NCBI GenBank assembly: GCA_024760905.1
Contig: CM045729.1
Span: 52,343,580-52,407,579 of the forward strand
Length of the DNA: 64,000 bases
Reading direction: 5' to 3'
Source: Plotosus lineatus
Taxonomy: Eukaryota > Chordata > Actinopteri > Siluriformes > Plotosidae
The translations under genes and the position numbers were made by a program. Numbering within the stretch: the stretch's first letter is position 1; each line of letters starts with the position of its first letter. The notes beneath the pieces were generated by a model, which saw only the letters and a program-made list of their open reading frames with translations, made no database searches and was not told the DNA's origin. Shown here one piece after another: positions 11,939-34,822 of the stretch.

Positions 11939-12950
11939 GCCTGTTCACTTCACCCGTCAGTGGTCATAATTTTTCTAATGTTATGGCTGATGTATGTATG
12001 TATGTTAGTGTCTCACATGTATAACTTCTGCTAAAATATACACGTTTGCACTGAAAATAGATGTCTTGCCTTCAAAAACGCTTTTTAGACATTGTTTCCC
12101 TCGTACAAGTTTTCCAACAGGTTTATATTCTATATAGACATGTTCACTAGATGATATTAAGACTATTAACGCACATGTTCGACCTTCGAGGTCGGAGGTG
12201 ACCATGACTTCATATCAGATTGATGATCTGCAGTATGGGTGAAGTTATGACTTGCTCTTGACTTGGATTGAAGTGAGGGAGAGTTGTACAGATAATCAGC
12301 CTCACTGTCTCGTCCCGGACTTTCTGAGTCCAGTGGCACGATATAGTTGAGACGGCACACAGTACATCCACTGTATCCTGACCAGCAGTGTACTGTGTGG
12401 CTTTGCTGGGTCCGCTTTCTTGTCTGTTGAACCAATTTAGTGGTTTCTTCCACACAATCAGCCGGATCCAGTCTTCGCATGCGTAGGTGGACAGGTCCTA
12501 CTCTTACCGACTGTCTTGTGGCATGCACACATGATGGAGACTCGTGGTGGCTGGGACACCTACTGTAACACCATCACAGGCCCAAAACACCTGCCCACTG
12601 CCCTTTAGTATAGTACTTAGTGTAGCACACAGTGCACTACTCAACTTTCATTAACTTTAATATCAGGTCGATTCGAGTCAAACGCTTCAGTTGTTCACAT
12701 CAAACAGAATGGGGACAAAATATAATCTGGGTGAGTTGAACCATGGCATGGTTGTTGGTAGAAGGTGGACAGGTTAGAATATTTCTGAGATGGCCCCACA
12801 CAAATGTCTTCAGAGGTAATACAGAATTTATAAAGGTTTGAATGTGTTCCTCATAAAGTGGATGGTAACTGTATGAATCCACAAGTGGTCATCCTAAAAT
12901 CTTCCACAAAGATGAATGCATAAAATGTTTATACAGAAACACTCAGGAGG

Positions 12951-12957
<7 letters not shown>

Positions 12958-12988
<31 letters not shown>
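12958..12988. repeat. (TA)n microsatellite
   Basis: Simple TA run in the gpr155-scrn3 interval. Confidence 0.95.
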
Positions 12989-12992
<4 letters not shown>

Positions 12993-13724
12993 TTTCTGAA
13001 ACTTTTTAGTTAGAAATTCTATCATGTTGCCAAACATAACTTTTCACATGACAGTACTGTATTCAGAGTTCTGTACTTTGACAACAGTGGGCCACATTTA
13101 TGTGTAAACATGTACCTGTGCATGTACAGTACTGTTAAAGATTTAATGATCAGTGATGTTATATAATTTAAAATCAACTCTCTTAAATGATGAACTCTGA
13201 ATAGGATTTACAGGGATTGTGTCAGCATGTCATTTGTGTGATGATAGCATGAACACCAGCATTGCAGTCAACACAGAAACAGTCTGCACAGCATTTGTGC
13301 CGCTTTATTCAAAGTTGTTTTCATGTTCACACTGCATGATCCCTAATTCATTTAAGTGTCAAATAAACCATTTTGTTTGCGACCAAGTGTATTTTATGTA
13401 TAAATTATCTGTGCAATTTATGATGGTGTTAAAAAGCATAAAAGCAAAAGTCTTGCTGTAATTTGTGCAAGATGAATGAACTGGAACCAAATCTTCACAA
13501 TACATTTTAAAGTACCAAAATGGTGGAAATTTAAACATATAATCACTCATACAGCATTTGTTTACTTGTAGATGATTCTGTTCCTGCTGATCTGAAAAAA
13601 GTGATGAGACTTTTATACCTGAATTTAACAACTGTCATCATGCTATATTCGTATTACCAGAGTAAAGTCACACAACGTAAAGGTTATATGTGGAAGTCTG
13701 AGCAGTGAACTATATTTCATCTGT

Positions 13725-13730
13725 TTTATT
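13725..13730 (-). terminator. scrn3: Candidate scrn3 polyadenylation signal
   Basis: AATAAA on the minus strand, about 265 nt past the scrn3 stop. It lies just beyond the LINE tail, so the inferred 3' UTR contains that insertion. Confidence 0.5.
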
Positions 13731-13754
13731 CAGTTACTAATCAGTTCTAATTAT

Positions 13755-13967
13755 ATTGGTAGTAGGATGCTGAGGTTGGAACTACCAGGCAGAAGGCCTA
13801 GAGGAAGACCAAAGAAGAGATTTATGGATGTGGTGTAGGAAGACATGAAGGTCGTTGGTGTAAGAGAAGAAGATGCAGAGGACAGGGTGAGATGAAGGCA
13901 GATGATTTGCTGTGGCGACCCCTGAAGGGAACAGCCGAAAGGAAAAGAAGAAGAAGAAGAAGAAGAA
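13755..13967 (+). mobile_element. RTE-like LINE, 3'-end-only copy ending in (AAG)n
   Basis: Starts ATTGGTAGTAGGATGCTGAG and runs through GGCAGAAGGCCTAGAGGAAG and GCTGTGGCGACCCCTGAAGG to an AAG repeat. It is the same 3' end as the LINE at 53440-55775 (opposite strand). Typical 5' truncation from target-primed reverse transcription. Confidence 0.85.
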
Positions 13968-13994
13968 GTGCTCTAAAAGTCTCTTTAGGCTATT

Positions 13995-24528
<10,534 letters not shown>

Positions 24529-25212
24529 GTGCAGTTCAGAGATAACCTACAGTGCAAGATGCTGAACGCAAATCTTTCTTTGAAGAACTGTTTCTAGGAT
24601 GACTGCTGTCAGATCTTCTGTTTTCATTTCCCAATTAGACTTTTCCTAAACACGACGGGCGATGCGATGGGATAATATGATGCTGATTCATTCGGATTTC
24701 TTCTGACGAGAGGAATGCACTCCCTTCTGTTTATGTGTTGGTGTTAAGATTCTGAGCTAGTGCAATAGGCGAAGGATACCGCCCACCTACCCAACAAGAA
24801 TCAATGACGTCATAGACAAACACAACACGCCATTGGTCTGCTTGACAACAGACAACACGGCGATTCTGGTTCATTTCAGTGTGTCGGATCATTTACATCA
24901 TGAAAAACAATTTTTAAAATATTATTCTGCACTACGACACAATAAACACCCACTGTGTATTTTTTGCTCGTTGACATTCAATAATCTTACTTGCGTTAGA
25001 TATTTTAAATATTTTTGAGTGTATCGGTTTTATTTATCCACAACGCCGGTGTGAGTCGACTCTCTGTTTTCAGCTAAATACGTAGCCAATTCGACCTAAG
25101 AGTCGACTCTTTCACAAACGATACAGCTATGGTGAACAGGCCCTGGGATTGTTGTTCATGTTGTTGATAGTTAGCGACTGTACTGTAGTGGCGTTTTCAT
25201 TCGTATTCAGCC
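24529..25212. promoter_or_regulatory. Bidirectional scrn3/cir1 promoter
   Basis: Lies between the head-to-head starts. It contains a perfect palindromic CRE TGACGTCA at 24805-24812 and an inverted CCAAT box (ATTGG, 24832-24836). Both are common in TATA-less divergent housekeeping promoters. Transcription start sites cannot be placed from sequence. Confidence 0.7.
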
Positions 25213-28200
25213 ATGGGAAAGTCGTTTGCTAATTTTATGTGCAAGAAAGATTTCCACCCAGCGTCAAAATCCAACATAAAGAAGGTAAATAAAGTCCAGT
25301 GAACATCTGTAAACAAACTGATTAGATAGCCAAATTAGCTGGTTGCTAGCGCTAGCTTAACGAACTTACAAGATATCAGTGTATTTCAAACAAGTCACTT
25401 TTGCTCATTTAATAGTGTTAACGGCTGGAGCAAATGTTTTTTTTAATCATTATTTTTTCAAGGAAATCATTTTTAAACCAGAGAACCCGAAGTTAATGTT
25501 ATTCCTTTCACATTAGTATTATACGTATATATAATGTACTATGCAGTTTATTCCTTGGACACCTTTCAGCTAATGTGGAATATTTTAGACCAATAAAATG
25601 AACGCAATACACTACGAGTAGTTAAAAATAAATAAATAGCATTACTACTCACTCACCAGTCACTTTAATGGAAATATGTGTACACTATCTTTCTACAATT
25701 ATCCAAACTGTTAATCATGTAACAGCATTACAGCGCATAACATCAGGCAGGTACAGTTCAGGATCTACAGGTGATGTTCACATCATCTTTCATCACCAGG
25801 GGAAATATGAACTGTATGACAACCATGGCATGGCTGTTGGGTTGTTTGAGTATTTTGGAAACTGCCGAACACCTGGATTTTTACAGTAAATATTCTGTAG
25901 CATTTACAAAGAATAGTTTAGGAAATCATAAGCTATTTTGGAAAATTAAAGCTTATGTCTATTTCTGTTGCTTTGCTGTGCGATAACAAAGTTAATGTAT
26001 TTTTAGGTATGGATTGCAGAGCAGAAAATAACCTTCGAGAAGAAGAAGCAGGAGGAGCTGATGCAGGCTTACATGAAAGAGCAGGACACTTACAACAACA
26101 GGTTAGTCAGAAGATTCTTTCATTCGTTTTCTGGACCGCTTACTCAGAATACAGTACACCCAGGACAGGTCACCAGGCCATCACAGGGCAGAAGCACGCT
26201 GATGGCTATGCAGCCTACTCTTTGTGAAAGAGATTGATGGCTCTTTTACATGCCTCTCACCGTAGGCAATTCGTAGGCCTTTGATAACATGGTTAGCTGT
26301 GCTGTGGGGACAGCATCGACAAGACATTGATGGTTGGGCTTGAACCCCTGACCTTGGGATCAGTAATCCAGCATCACTGCCTGATCAGTAGATTCCTGTT
26401 AATAAGCATAAACAAATGTGTTCCAAAATGATTAAATAACTGAAGTGTATATCTGGTTTAGGTGAAAATGAGTGCGGTGTATAATTTGTCATGGCATTTA
26501 AAAGAAAATAAAAGGGAAGTCTTCTCAAGTCTCCTGTTACACTAAGCGTATGTATATTTTTATCATCAGGTGGTTTTTAACTTGCATTTTTGAAGTTGTA
26601 ACCTAAAATTGTTTCAAAAGAAACAATCTGTAGTCTGTTTCACTCTCCATAGGCAAGATAACGGCAATAATAACAGTATACAGGTATTAAACTAACAAAT
26701 CAAATATAAACTAGTGAATTGCTGAATAAAATAATTCTTGGTGTATTTGAACGTCATACTGCATTTTGGCTGTGACAAAAACTGTCTTCTAAATTACCTG
26801 GGGGACCAAAATCAGTAGATATTATTTTATTTTGTCAAATGTTAAGTAGTTGCATTATGTGATGCTTGAATGTACAAGAAAATCACATTTGGCTCATGTA
26901 CTTAAAAATAGTCTCAACCTTTTTATTCATAAAGGCCAACAAATTTTCTCAGAATCCTCTCAAAATTATACTCTCAATTATTTCAGCCATTCAAAACTAG
27001 CAGTTTTGCTGGCAGTTTTTTTTATTGCAGACATATTTAACATTGCATGTTCTAATGGAGAATGATGGAAGTGAATCAGGTCCAGTTATGTCCAAAAGAA
27101 CAGGTTTGATATATGTGAGCTTTAAAAGTTTCCTGTCTTGTTCATACATCTTGTTTATTACCTTTTATGTGAGCTATACTGAGTGTGCTGTGATGCACAG
27201 ATTCTTGTCAAACAGGAAATTGTGTGTATTTGTCTGTCTGCAGTCCATGAGTGTGCACTTAATCCTAGTGGACTGCGAACAGACAAACACAAAATTTTTC
27301 AAAATATCACACACAAGGTCAGAGAATGCTGTGTGTTCTATTAAAATTCTTCCTTAATAAATTTAATCAAAATCTGAATTGTCTGCATAACCAGTCATTA
27401 ACTCTGTAGGGATTCAGGCTTCCCTTATGCACATACAGTATGTTAATTTCTGTATTAGATTGTTTGCAGAATCCATTTTCTGAAATCACATCGAGTAAAA
27501 ATTTTGTAAGAATTTGCTGATTACTTTTACTATTTTGGTGATTGCTATGATTTTTGAGCAGAAGAATTAGAGCCTACTTCAAACCCTGTAGTACTATGGT
27601 GTTATCATCACTTTTTTTTTTTTTTAATCTGTTGTTGGCGGAAGATGGCAGTGTTTGACTTCTGTAGGCATCTTAACCATTTTAGCTGAACATGTGTTCT
27701 AGACTGCTGATGGGGGATGACAGAGTGAAAAATGGCCTGAATTTTATGTATGAAGCTCCTCCTGGTGCATCCAAAGGTAATATATTTTTGATAATTAACT
27801 ACAGTTATAAGGTATAAGGTCTTGCAAAGTTTATGAACTTATTCCCCTTATTTCTGTCTCTTTTTTCCATGAATTTTTTTATTTTTCAAAGAGGAAACCA
27901 AAGAGGTGAGTTTTGCCATTTTACTGAGTAGTCCTCATTTATTAAAATTGTTGAAATGCTTTAAATGAAATACAGTACTTTATGGAACTATTTAAATTCC
28001 CTGACCATGTGGTATGCCAGCCATGTATAGATTGTCTGTGCTCATGTTATTCCGGCCCCAAGTGCACCTGCGTCGTCATTGTGCAGCTTTTTGTGTTGAC
28101 GAAAAACACTCCTAGTATAATAAAGTTCATGGTCATTTTTCTACCGAGACTTATTTGGAGCCATTTTCAGCATGGTGACCCACAGCTCTCCCGTATCCCT

Positions 28201-31200
28201 GGCAGATTTAGAAGTTGTACAGTGCAGTTATTTATTAGTTTATTTTTTAATTGTGCTGCACATGTAAGATTTTTTTTTACGTTGGCAGCTGAATCAGTAA
28301 GTCAAGAACCAGACCTTTTGTTTATCTATAGGAGATATTCTCCAGTGAATTGAAAAGTGCTTCCCTTCGCATTCAAGCTCTGTGCTTGTGTGGTTAGTGA
28401 TGATACTGATGCTTCACATGCACAAGCGCAACTAACTGGGCCCACCTAATTCAAGTGGTCGAAGTGAACTGTGCCCGAGTGTGATATATGCAGCAATCAA
28501 GAGTCAGATGGTCCGGACCTTGCTTGAGTGCCTTATAGGTCGTCTAGTGAGCACCCTAACAGCCGGTTACCATGGGTCATTTTTAAATCAATATTTTGTG
28601 CCAAATAATTGATTTCTTCAGTAAGTATCCATGTAATAAGCAAGTCAGTCATTATTAAAGTGTAATCTTTAGGTGATTCAGGATCTTGCATCAACCTGTC
28701 TGGGTGTATTTGACTGAGGGGAAAACCAGTTTTTCTCTCACAAGGTTTTCCGATTGTTCCCTTTATTAAATTAAAAAATATAGCATATTGTTCAGAGTAC
28801 TGAGGCACTGCAAAAAATAAAGTTCTGTCTTGAAGATTTTTCTGTGCTTCAAAACTTACTGGCCGTAACGAAGAGTCAATAGTTGAGACTCATTTACTTA
28901 TTGTTACATAATTTTGTTCTTTGAAAAACTTGTGGTGTTCCTGCCATACAAGATGCTGTGAATGAGAAATAAGAATTAATACCAATGAGTGAAATATAAA
29001 CCTGTGATTTGCAGTGCTTGGAAACACTAACAATGCACACTGTACCAGAAAATGATAACGGTACATTTATAAGCAATCTTCACTGCTGAGTTCAGTAATT
29101 TTATAAATATACTGACTATTCAGTACAATATTATACACCATGAGCGTTCCATGATTCCTCATGATGTCCTCGTGTTAAATCTACATACCCTGATCATAAT
29201 GCTTATCATCTTTACAGGAAGGAGAATCTGAGTATAAGTTTGAGTGGCAGAAGGTTGCTCCTCGTGAAAAGTAAGTTTTATTAATCTTCAAACACACAAT
29301 AGTTATCTGAAAGCTGATGAAGCCTCCTTCCGCTCTTACCTCCTCCATTAGGTATGCTAAAGATGACATGAACATCAGAGATCAGCCTTTTGGGATCCAG
29401 GTTAGAATTTATTTTACCATCTACTCTCAGATTTTTTAACAGCTGCCTATATATTTTTATAACCGCTTTATTGTAAACAGCTGTTAATTTTATTTTATTT
29501 TATTTATTTATTTTTATGTGCATTCTATAGGTGCGAAATGTTCGGTGTATCAAATGTCATAAATGGGGCCATGTGAACACAGACAGGGAGTGTCCTCTCT
29601 ATGGCCTGTCTGGAATCAATGCCAGCTCTGTAGCAAATGAAGAAGGAGGTAAATTCTGATTTGTTCTTTATTTCTCAACTTTATATATCCCACGACTGCA
29701 TTTTCAGTAAAGAGTTTTCATTTGGTCACTTTGATATAATACAGAACATGTAGCGTAAGACAAAGACATGGGTAATTTATCCTGCTCTGGATATCTCTCG
29801 CCCTGAAGTGGGCAGTGTTGTTGTATTAGAAATCAATACTAAAGGAAACTACCATTTCTCTTTTACCATATTAACCCTCGCAGTGCCCAAAGCCAATCTA
29901 ATCGGCTTTACGTCTCGTTTCCCAGTGCCAAAGCCGATCTCATCGGCTTTCCCATGCACATTTGAAAATCTTGGTCGTAAGTTAAATAGTGATTGTATTT
30001 ACTTTCGTGTTAATGCACTCGCTATCCGAGTTATGACCTAGATTGGTTCCAACCAACCAGTTGTAATTCGGATTGGTGGTAAGTCAGATATTTAACGAAC
30101 CGAAACCACCCAGCACTTGCTATGAATTCATGTGAAGCATATTCTTCAACACGCAAAATAAACTTGTAGCCTTACGATTTGGAATCCTGGAGTTGTATTT
30201 ACCTAATATTATGTTGCGCATTATAACTAATATATAATATGTACTGTTTAAAGTTATATTCTTTGAAATATTGCCTATTTCTGTATAAACGTATACCAGT
30301 ATCTAAATTTGGCAAAAGTTTAATTTTTTCATTGTCGACTCATTTGGACCTTATTAAGTGACAGACAGAAATATTTCAATTCTGTTTTCCTTTCTCAGGT
30401 TGTTTTACATTGAGCAACAATCCTGCAATCACAAAATCATTGTCAATAATGATTAATCATACCAGAGTCACCTGGTTAGTTAAGGTTGAGTGATCCAAAA
30501 GCATGGTGGCCATCTTGGATTTCTGGTCATGTGACCAGAAGTTGCCCTTTTTGCCCCCAAAAAAAAGTTTTTTAAAAGGACAATACAAGAGCTATTCCAT
30601 ACCATAACAGTTTACTCATATAAATCCAATATTTAGGCATCTAAAACCAATATATAAAATATATGTTGGTTATGCAGAAAAATGGCTGGCATTTCAGGGT
30701 TCAGTATGGGGCACAGCGAGGGTTAAGAAAGACTGCTGGAATGCTAACATTTTGTATGAAGTTTTGGTGAATTTGTGCAACTTATATGTGTAGCGTTAAA
30801 CTATATTTATAGCAGTTCAAGTATGGTGCATACTATACATTAAACCCTGACATCACGACCAAATTTGCAGCTATGACCATGAGCTGTAAGCAGTGCTTTA
30901 CTTGGGGCAATCATGATTTGGAGTCTCTTGAATGCCTCTCCAGTACAGGAAGCAGTAGTTGTGTGCACTGAGGACTGTAATCAGAGCGTATAGTACTACA
31001 GTAATGTGTTTACTCCTCCTGGGTCCAGTCTGTCAGTTCTCAGACTGGCCCTCCTCCTGAGCTGCCAGAAAAAATGCAATTATTGTGTATTCTGATTTGC
31101 TCTAACCACTGCTTTGGCAGAATAATACAGTGTGATTTGCCCAGTCAGAGGACGAGTGAGTTGATTTGGTGTCCCTTTCTGTTAACAAAGCTGCTGCTGT

Positions 31201-31682
31201 GCTCCCCTCTGAGGGGGATGCACGCACACATCAATGGAAGCATGATGTTGTGTTTTGTGCATACAGGCCCGTCAATGCACCCCTCTGAGCTAATGGCAGA
31301 GATGCGAAACAGTGGCTTTGCGCTGAAGAAATGTGTCCTTGGGAGGAACGACACTATTTGTGATCCAGCACAGGTAACTTGCACCATCCCCATACAAACC
31401 CCCACCCAACCCCCTGCAGATCAAAAAAGACCAATAATATCTATGCCTGATACCAAGCAAGGAGAAGAGTGTGATTGCAGCAAAATGCTCAATTATCAGA
31501 CATTGGCACATTGATTCCAGTCTCAGCAAGTTTAGTCAAGAGGACAGGTTTGATGAGACTAACTATCCACATTATTCAAAGGCAAAGGAGCCGAAACAAT
31601 GCTGCTTTTACAGCTTATTGCTTATGTTTATTGGCCTTGACATGCTCACCTTGTTATTACTTGTTTATGTTTAGTCATGTTA

Positions 31683-31719
<37 letters not shown>

Positions 31720-33788
31720 TGTGTGTGTGTGGCAATGTTTCAGCTCATTGTTGTAAGTCCTAATATGATGTTACTTCTACTAGGGGTTTGTGGCCAGTGA
31801 GGAAGAAGAGGATCCTGAAGTCGAGTTCCTTAAATCTTTAACCACGAAGCAGAAACAGAAGCTCCTCAGGTGTGTTTGAAAGCAAATATTCATTGAATAA
31901 AGTATGAAAATGTTGAAATTGTGTCTGAATGAAATTGTTACTTTGGTAAAGGAGTGTTTAATGCTGAAAGATTTCATATGATTTAAAATTATTCCACCTG
32001 TACTAAAATAGTACAATAAAAGTAATACTATAATAATATCAAAAGTTTAATGTGTACAGTGGTGCTTGAATATTTCTGAAACTCTTAACATTTTCTCTAT
32101 TTTGGCATAAATGTGAACTAAAACATGGTTAGAATCTCAATTAGGACCTAAAAGTTCATGAACAAACAAGAATATTAAAGTTGGCCATTTAGTTACTCAA
32201 GACCTTTATCTATTATTTCCTCTCTATGAGAATTAACCCCCCCCCCCCTCACACTTTTAGTAATTTTGATGGAATTTTAATCATTCAGTCATTTTCTGAA
32301 CCGCTTGATCCTAATTCGCCTTGCAAAGAGGCTGGTGCCCATCTCAGGCAGAGTACACCCTGGACAGCTTGCCAGGCCATCGCATGGCTCACACTCGCAC
32401 CTCGGGGAGATGTGGAACAGTTACTTACTGCTTCTGCATGTTTTTGGATTGTGGGAGGAAACCAGAGTATCCACAGGAAACCCATGCAAGCACCATGCAA
32501 TCTCCATACAGAAAGGCCTGAGCTGGGAATCAAACCTAGGCCCTCTTGATGTGAGGTGAATGTGCTAATCATTGCGCCACCGTGCCCTCATCGCAGGGCA
32601 GAATCAGAGTGTTAATTTCAACTTTGGGATTAATAAAGTCTGTCTATCGAAACACATTGACGTCAATGCGGCCTGCTCTTAACGTGCCTCATACCATAAA
32701 CAGTGAGAGGCTTTGATAACCCACTTAGCTGCACTGGGGAGACAGTAGTAACAACCCGGTGGCAGTGGGGCTTGAACCCCTGACCTTGATCAGTAATCCT
32801 TCACCCTCTCACCATGCCACCACTGCCCCACCACTATTATCATTTTTTAAATGCCTGTTGTACTTGAATGATTTTGCACTCAGCAGATAAATGTTGTATC
32901 TTGGGGTCTCTCAAAAACCTAAAATAGCTTCCTGTCTTTTTTTTTATTTAAAGAAAACTTGATCGACTAGAAAAGAAAAAGGAGAAGAAAAAGAAGAGTA
33001 AAAAGGAGAAGAAGAAGAAGAAACACAAACAGAAGAAAAGGACAACTGAGAGTTCCTCCAGCAGCACCACGGATAGCAGTAACAGCAGCAGCTCTGAAAC
33101 GGAAAGACACAAAGAGAAGAAAAAAGAGAAGAAGGGGGAAAAGAAGAGGAAGAGGGACTTGTCCAATGAGAGCAGCCCTGCCTGTGAAAATGAAGGAAGA
33201 CTGAGAGGAAATAAAGAGGCTGATTCTAAGCATAGCCGAGACAAACATGCATGCAAGGAGTCAGACAAGCAGGACAGACAGGAAAAAGGTCAGAGGTCAC
33301 CACACAGAAAAGAAAGCCTGCCAAAAGACTGCAAAGAGCTAGGCAGGAGGAGTAGGGACTGGGAAGGAAGAGGGCGTGAAAGGGACAGGGGTGAGTGTAG
33401 CACCAGCAGAGCCACTGACGGTGAGAGAAATAGGAGTTTGAGCAGGGAGCGAGGAAGGAAAAGGAGTGAGAAGAGTTCGAGTGATGAAAGGCTGAGGGAG
33501 AAGGAAAGGAAAACCGAACAAAGAAGTGGAGGTAGAAACGAAAAGGAAAAGAGTCAAAGCCAAGTTAGACGAAAAGAGAATGAGGAAAGGAGGAAAGAGA
33601 GGAGCGATAGCTTTGACAAAAATAGAGGTAGACAAGGAGGAAGTAGGATGAACGAAAGAGTAAGGAGCAGGGAAAGAATCCGAGTGAGGTCCGGGAGTAG
33701 GGAAAGGGTCATGAGCTGGAACAGGGAAGCAGAGAGGGTCCGGAAGGAAAGAAATACAAGTCCAAGACAGGCTGATAGAAAACGATAA
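25213..33788 (+). CDS. cir1: Cir1, corepressor interacting with RBPJ (10 coding exons)
   Basis: Exons: 25213-25284, 26007-26101, 27703-27776, 27892-27905 (14 nt), 29218-29270, 29352-29400, 29531-29648, 31267-31373, 31784-31869, 32954-33788 (TAA 33786-33788). The frame is open for 500 residues, versus about 450 in human from memory. The start [20 protein letters not shown] is the diagnostic N-terminus. Exon 7 carries a zinc knuckle ([17 protein letters not shown]; Cys-x2-Cys-x4-His-x6-Cys). [19 protein letters not shown] follows. The last exon (277 residues) is Lys/Glu/Arg/Ser-rich with SR-like stretches. Cir1 bridges RBPJ (CSL) to HDAC/SAP30 corepressors and is also linked to splicing proteins. 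The basic tail diverges freely, which explains the length difference. It is divergent from scrn3. Confidence 0.96.
26128..26392 (-). mobile_element. tRNA-headed SINE, decayed
   Basis: Minus strand: AAGGTCAGGGGTTCAAGCCC (B box), CATGTAAAAGAGCCATCAAT, CTGCCCTGTGATGGCCTGGT and a tail near TAAGCGGTCCAGAAAACGAA. It starts just after cir1 exon 2. Confidence 0.75.
27892..27905 (+). CDS. cir1: cir1 microexon (14 nt)
   Basis: AGGAAACCAAAGAG between acceptor TTTTTCAAAG and donor GTGAGT. With one base carried from the previous exon it encodes EETKE. Skipping it would shift the frame into the next exon, so it must normally be included. Confidence 0.8.
28000..29200. other. cir1 intron 4, mostly unrecognised sequence
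   Basis: No exon, SINE head or TIR pair recognised here. A stretch at about 28010-28560 is less AT-rich than its surroundings and could be an old repeat. Confidence 0.4.
29875..30722. mobile_element. piggyBac-like non-autonomous element
   Basis: Flanked by TTAA at 29871-29874 and 30723-30726. The termini are inverted: CCCTCGCAGTGCCC at the left and reverse complement CCCTCGCTGTGCCCC at the right. Near the left end a roughly 40-bp unit (AAAGCCRATCTMATCGGCTT) is repeated. No transposase is seen. It lies in the cir1 intron before exon 31267. Confidence 0.85.
31685..31732. repeat. (TG)n microsatellite
   Basis: TG run about 50 bp upstream of the cir1 exon at 31784. Confidence 0.95.
32283..32590 (-). 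mobile_element. tRNA-headed SINE (GGTGGCGCAATG family)
   Basis: Minus strand: GGGCACGGTGGCGCAATGAT, B-box GGTTTGATTCCC, CTGGTTTCCTCCCACAATCC, GTCCAGGGTGTACTCTGCC and tail GATCAAGCGGTTCAGAAAAT. Same family as 16073-16415. It lies in the cir1 intron before the last exon. Confidence 0.85.
32660..32832 (-). mobile_element. SINE head and body (GGCAGTGGTGG family)
   Basis: Minus strand: GGGGCAGTGGTGGCATGGTG, B box GGGGTTCAAGCCCCAC and a GTTATCAAAGCCTCTCACTG body. The tail is missing. Confidence 0.75.
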
Positions 33789-33940
33789 ACAGGGGCAGAG
33801 ACACGCACTAACTGTTTGATAGGTGTGATTCGCAATTTCTGTTTTAATCTGGAACTGTATTAGCCGTACAATGAGCTGTAATATTTTTACTCTTTAAATT
33901 GCACGTTTTCCGTCAGTCTTTATTTTTCAAAGCTTGTATT

Positions 33941-33946
33941 AATAAA
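33941..33946 (+). terminator. cir1: cir1 polyadenylation signal
   Basis: AATAAA about 153 nt after the stop codon, the first such hexamer downstream. Confidence 0.75.
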
Positions 33947-33990
33947 AGCTTTTATGTCTGAACCATAAACAAAACTGTTTTATGTACCAG

Positions 33991-34329
33991 TTGTTTCCCA
34001 TTGGTAAAGTTTTAGATTACTGATTCTAAGGTTCGGGGCTCAAGTCCCATTGTCCTTGGTTGTCACTGCTGTCCCCCCAAGTGCAGCTAATTGGGTTATC
34101 AAAGGCTGGCCATGTCTCTCACTGTCTATGGTGAGCAGAGCGTAAAAGAACCCTTCCTGATATTTGTCAAGAGTAGCTGCATAGCTGTCCGTGTATTTCT
34201 TCCCTGCGATGGCCTGGCGAGCTGGCCAGAGTATACTCTGCCCTCGCCCAGAGACGGCTGAGATAGGCGCCAGCCTCCCCGCGACTCAAATTCGGATTAA
34301 GCGGCTCAGAAAATGAATACGTAAACGAA
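33991..34329 (+). mobile_element. tRNA-headed SINE just after cir1, with probable target duplication
   Basis: Flanks TTTTATGTACCAG (33978-33990) and TTTTGTGTACCAG (34330-34342) match at 12 of 13 positions. Body CAAGTCCCATTGTCC, CATGTCTCTCACTGTCTATG; tail CTCAAATTCGGATTAAGCGG. Confidence 0.85.
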
Positions 34330-34776
34330 TTTTGTGTACCAGAAGAGGGCGCCAAAATACTTTGGAACAAACAATGAAAACCTTAACTTCTCATACAGTA
34401 CATATTTCCTGAAAAGTATTCTAGCTTATTCCCACTGTTTTCATGTTTATTTTCACATGATATCATTTTCAACAAAATAGTCAAACATGCTATATTTTGC
34501 AGTGGTAAGGTGTATTTGTCTTGAGGCGAAGCAGTTCTTTAACAAAGACTCATGGGAAGTTCTTGCACCCTTCATTCCTCTGAAGTTTACCAATTTAACC
34601 CCAGGAGTTTCTTTGAGAGATGATTACTTATATAGTAGCTATTTAAGCTATTATTAACACATATGTTAATAATATTATCCATTATAGTTATTTGTCTTTG
34701 AAATAGCTTGGTTTAAATTACCTGAAAGACCATAATTTTTTTATGCTACTCCAGGCATACATTGATGTATTGGTAT

Positions 34777-34779
<3 letters not shown>

Positions 34780-34819
<40 letters not shown>
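34780..34819. repeat. (TG)n microsatellite
   Basis: Simple TG run between cir1 and sp9. Confidence 0.97.

Positions 34820-34822
<3 letters not shown>

Larger units (their letters stand above)
10795..13994. other. gpr155-scrn3 3' intergenic space
   Basis: Tail-to-tail interval. It holds a pogo remnant (11481-11938), a TA microsatellite (12958-12988) and a LINE tail (13755-13967). An AATAAA at 13362-13367 is the only plus-strand polyadenylation hexamer I noticed; it is far from the gpr155 stop, so its use is uncertain. No other gene is supported. Confidence 0.5.

Noticed and set aside
32948..33268. Phe/Leu/Ser-rich minus-strand frames resembling membrane protein
   Set aside because: Antisense of the Lys/Arg/Ser-rich last cir1 exon. 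The hydrophobicity is an artefact of the codons.
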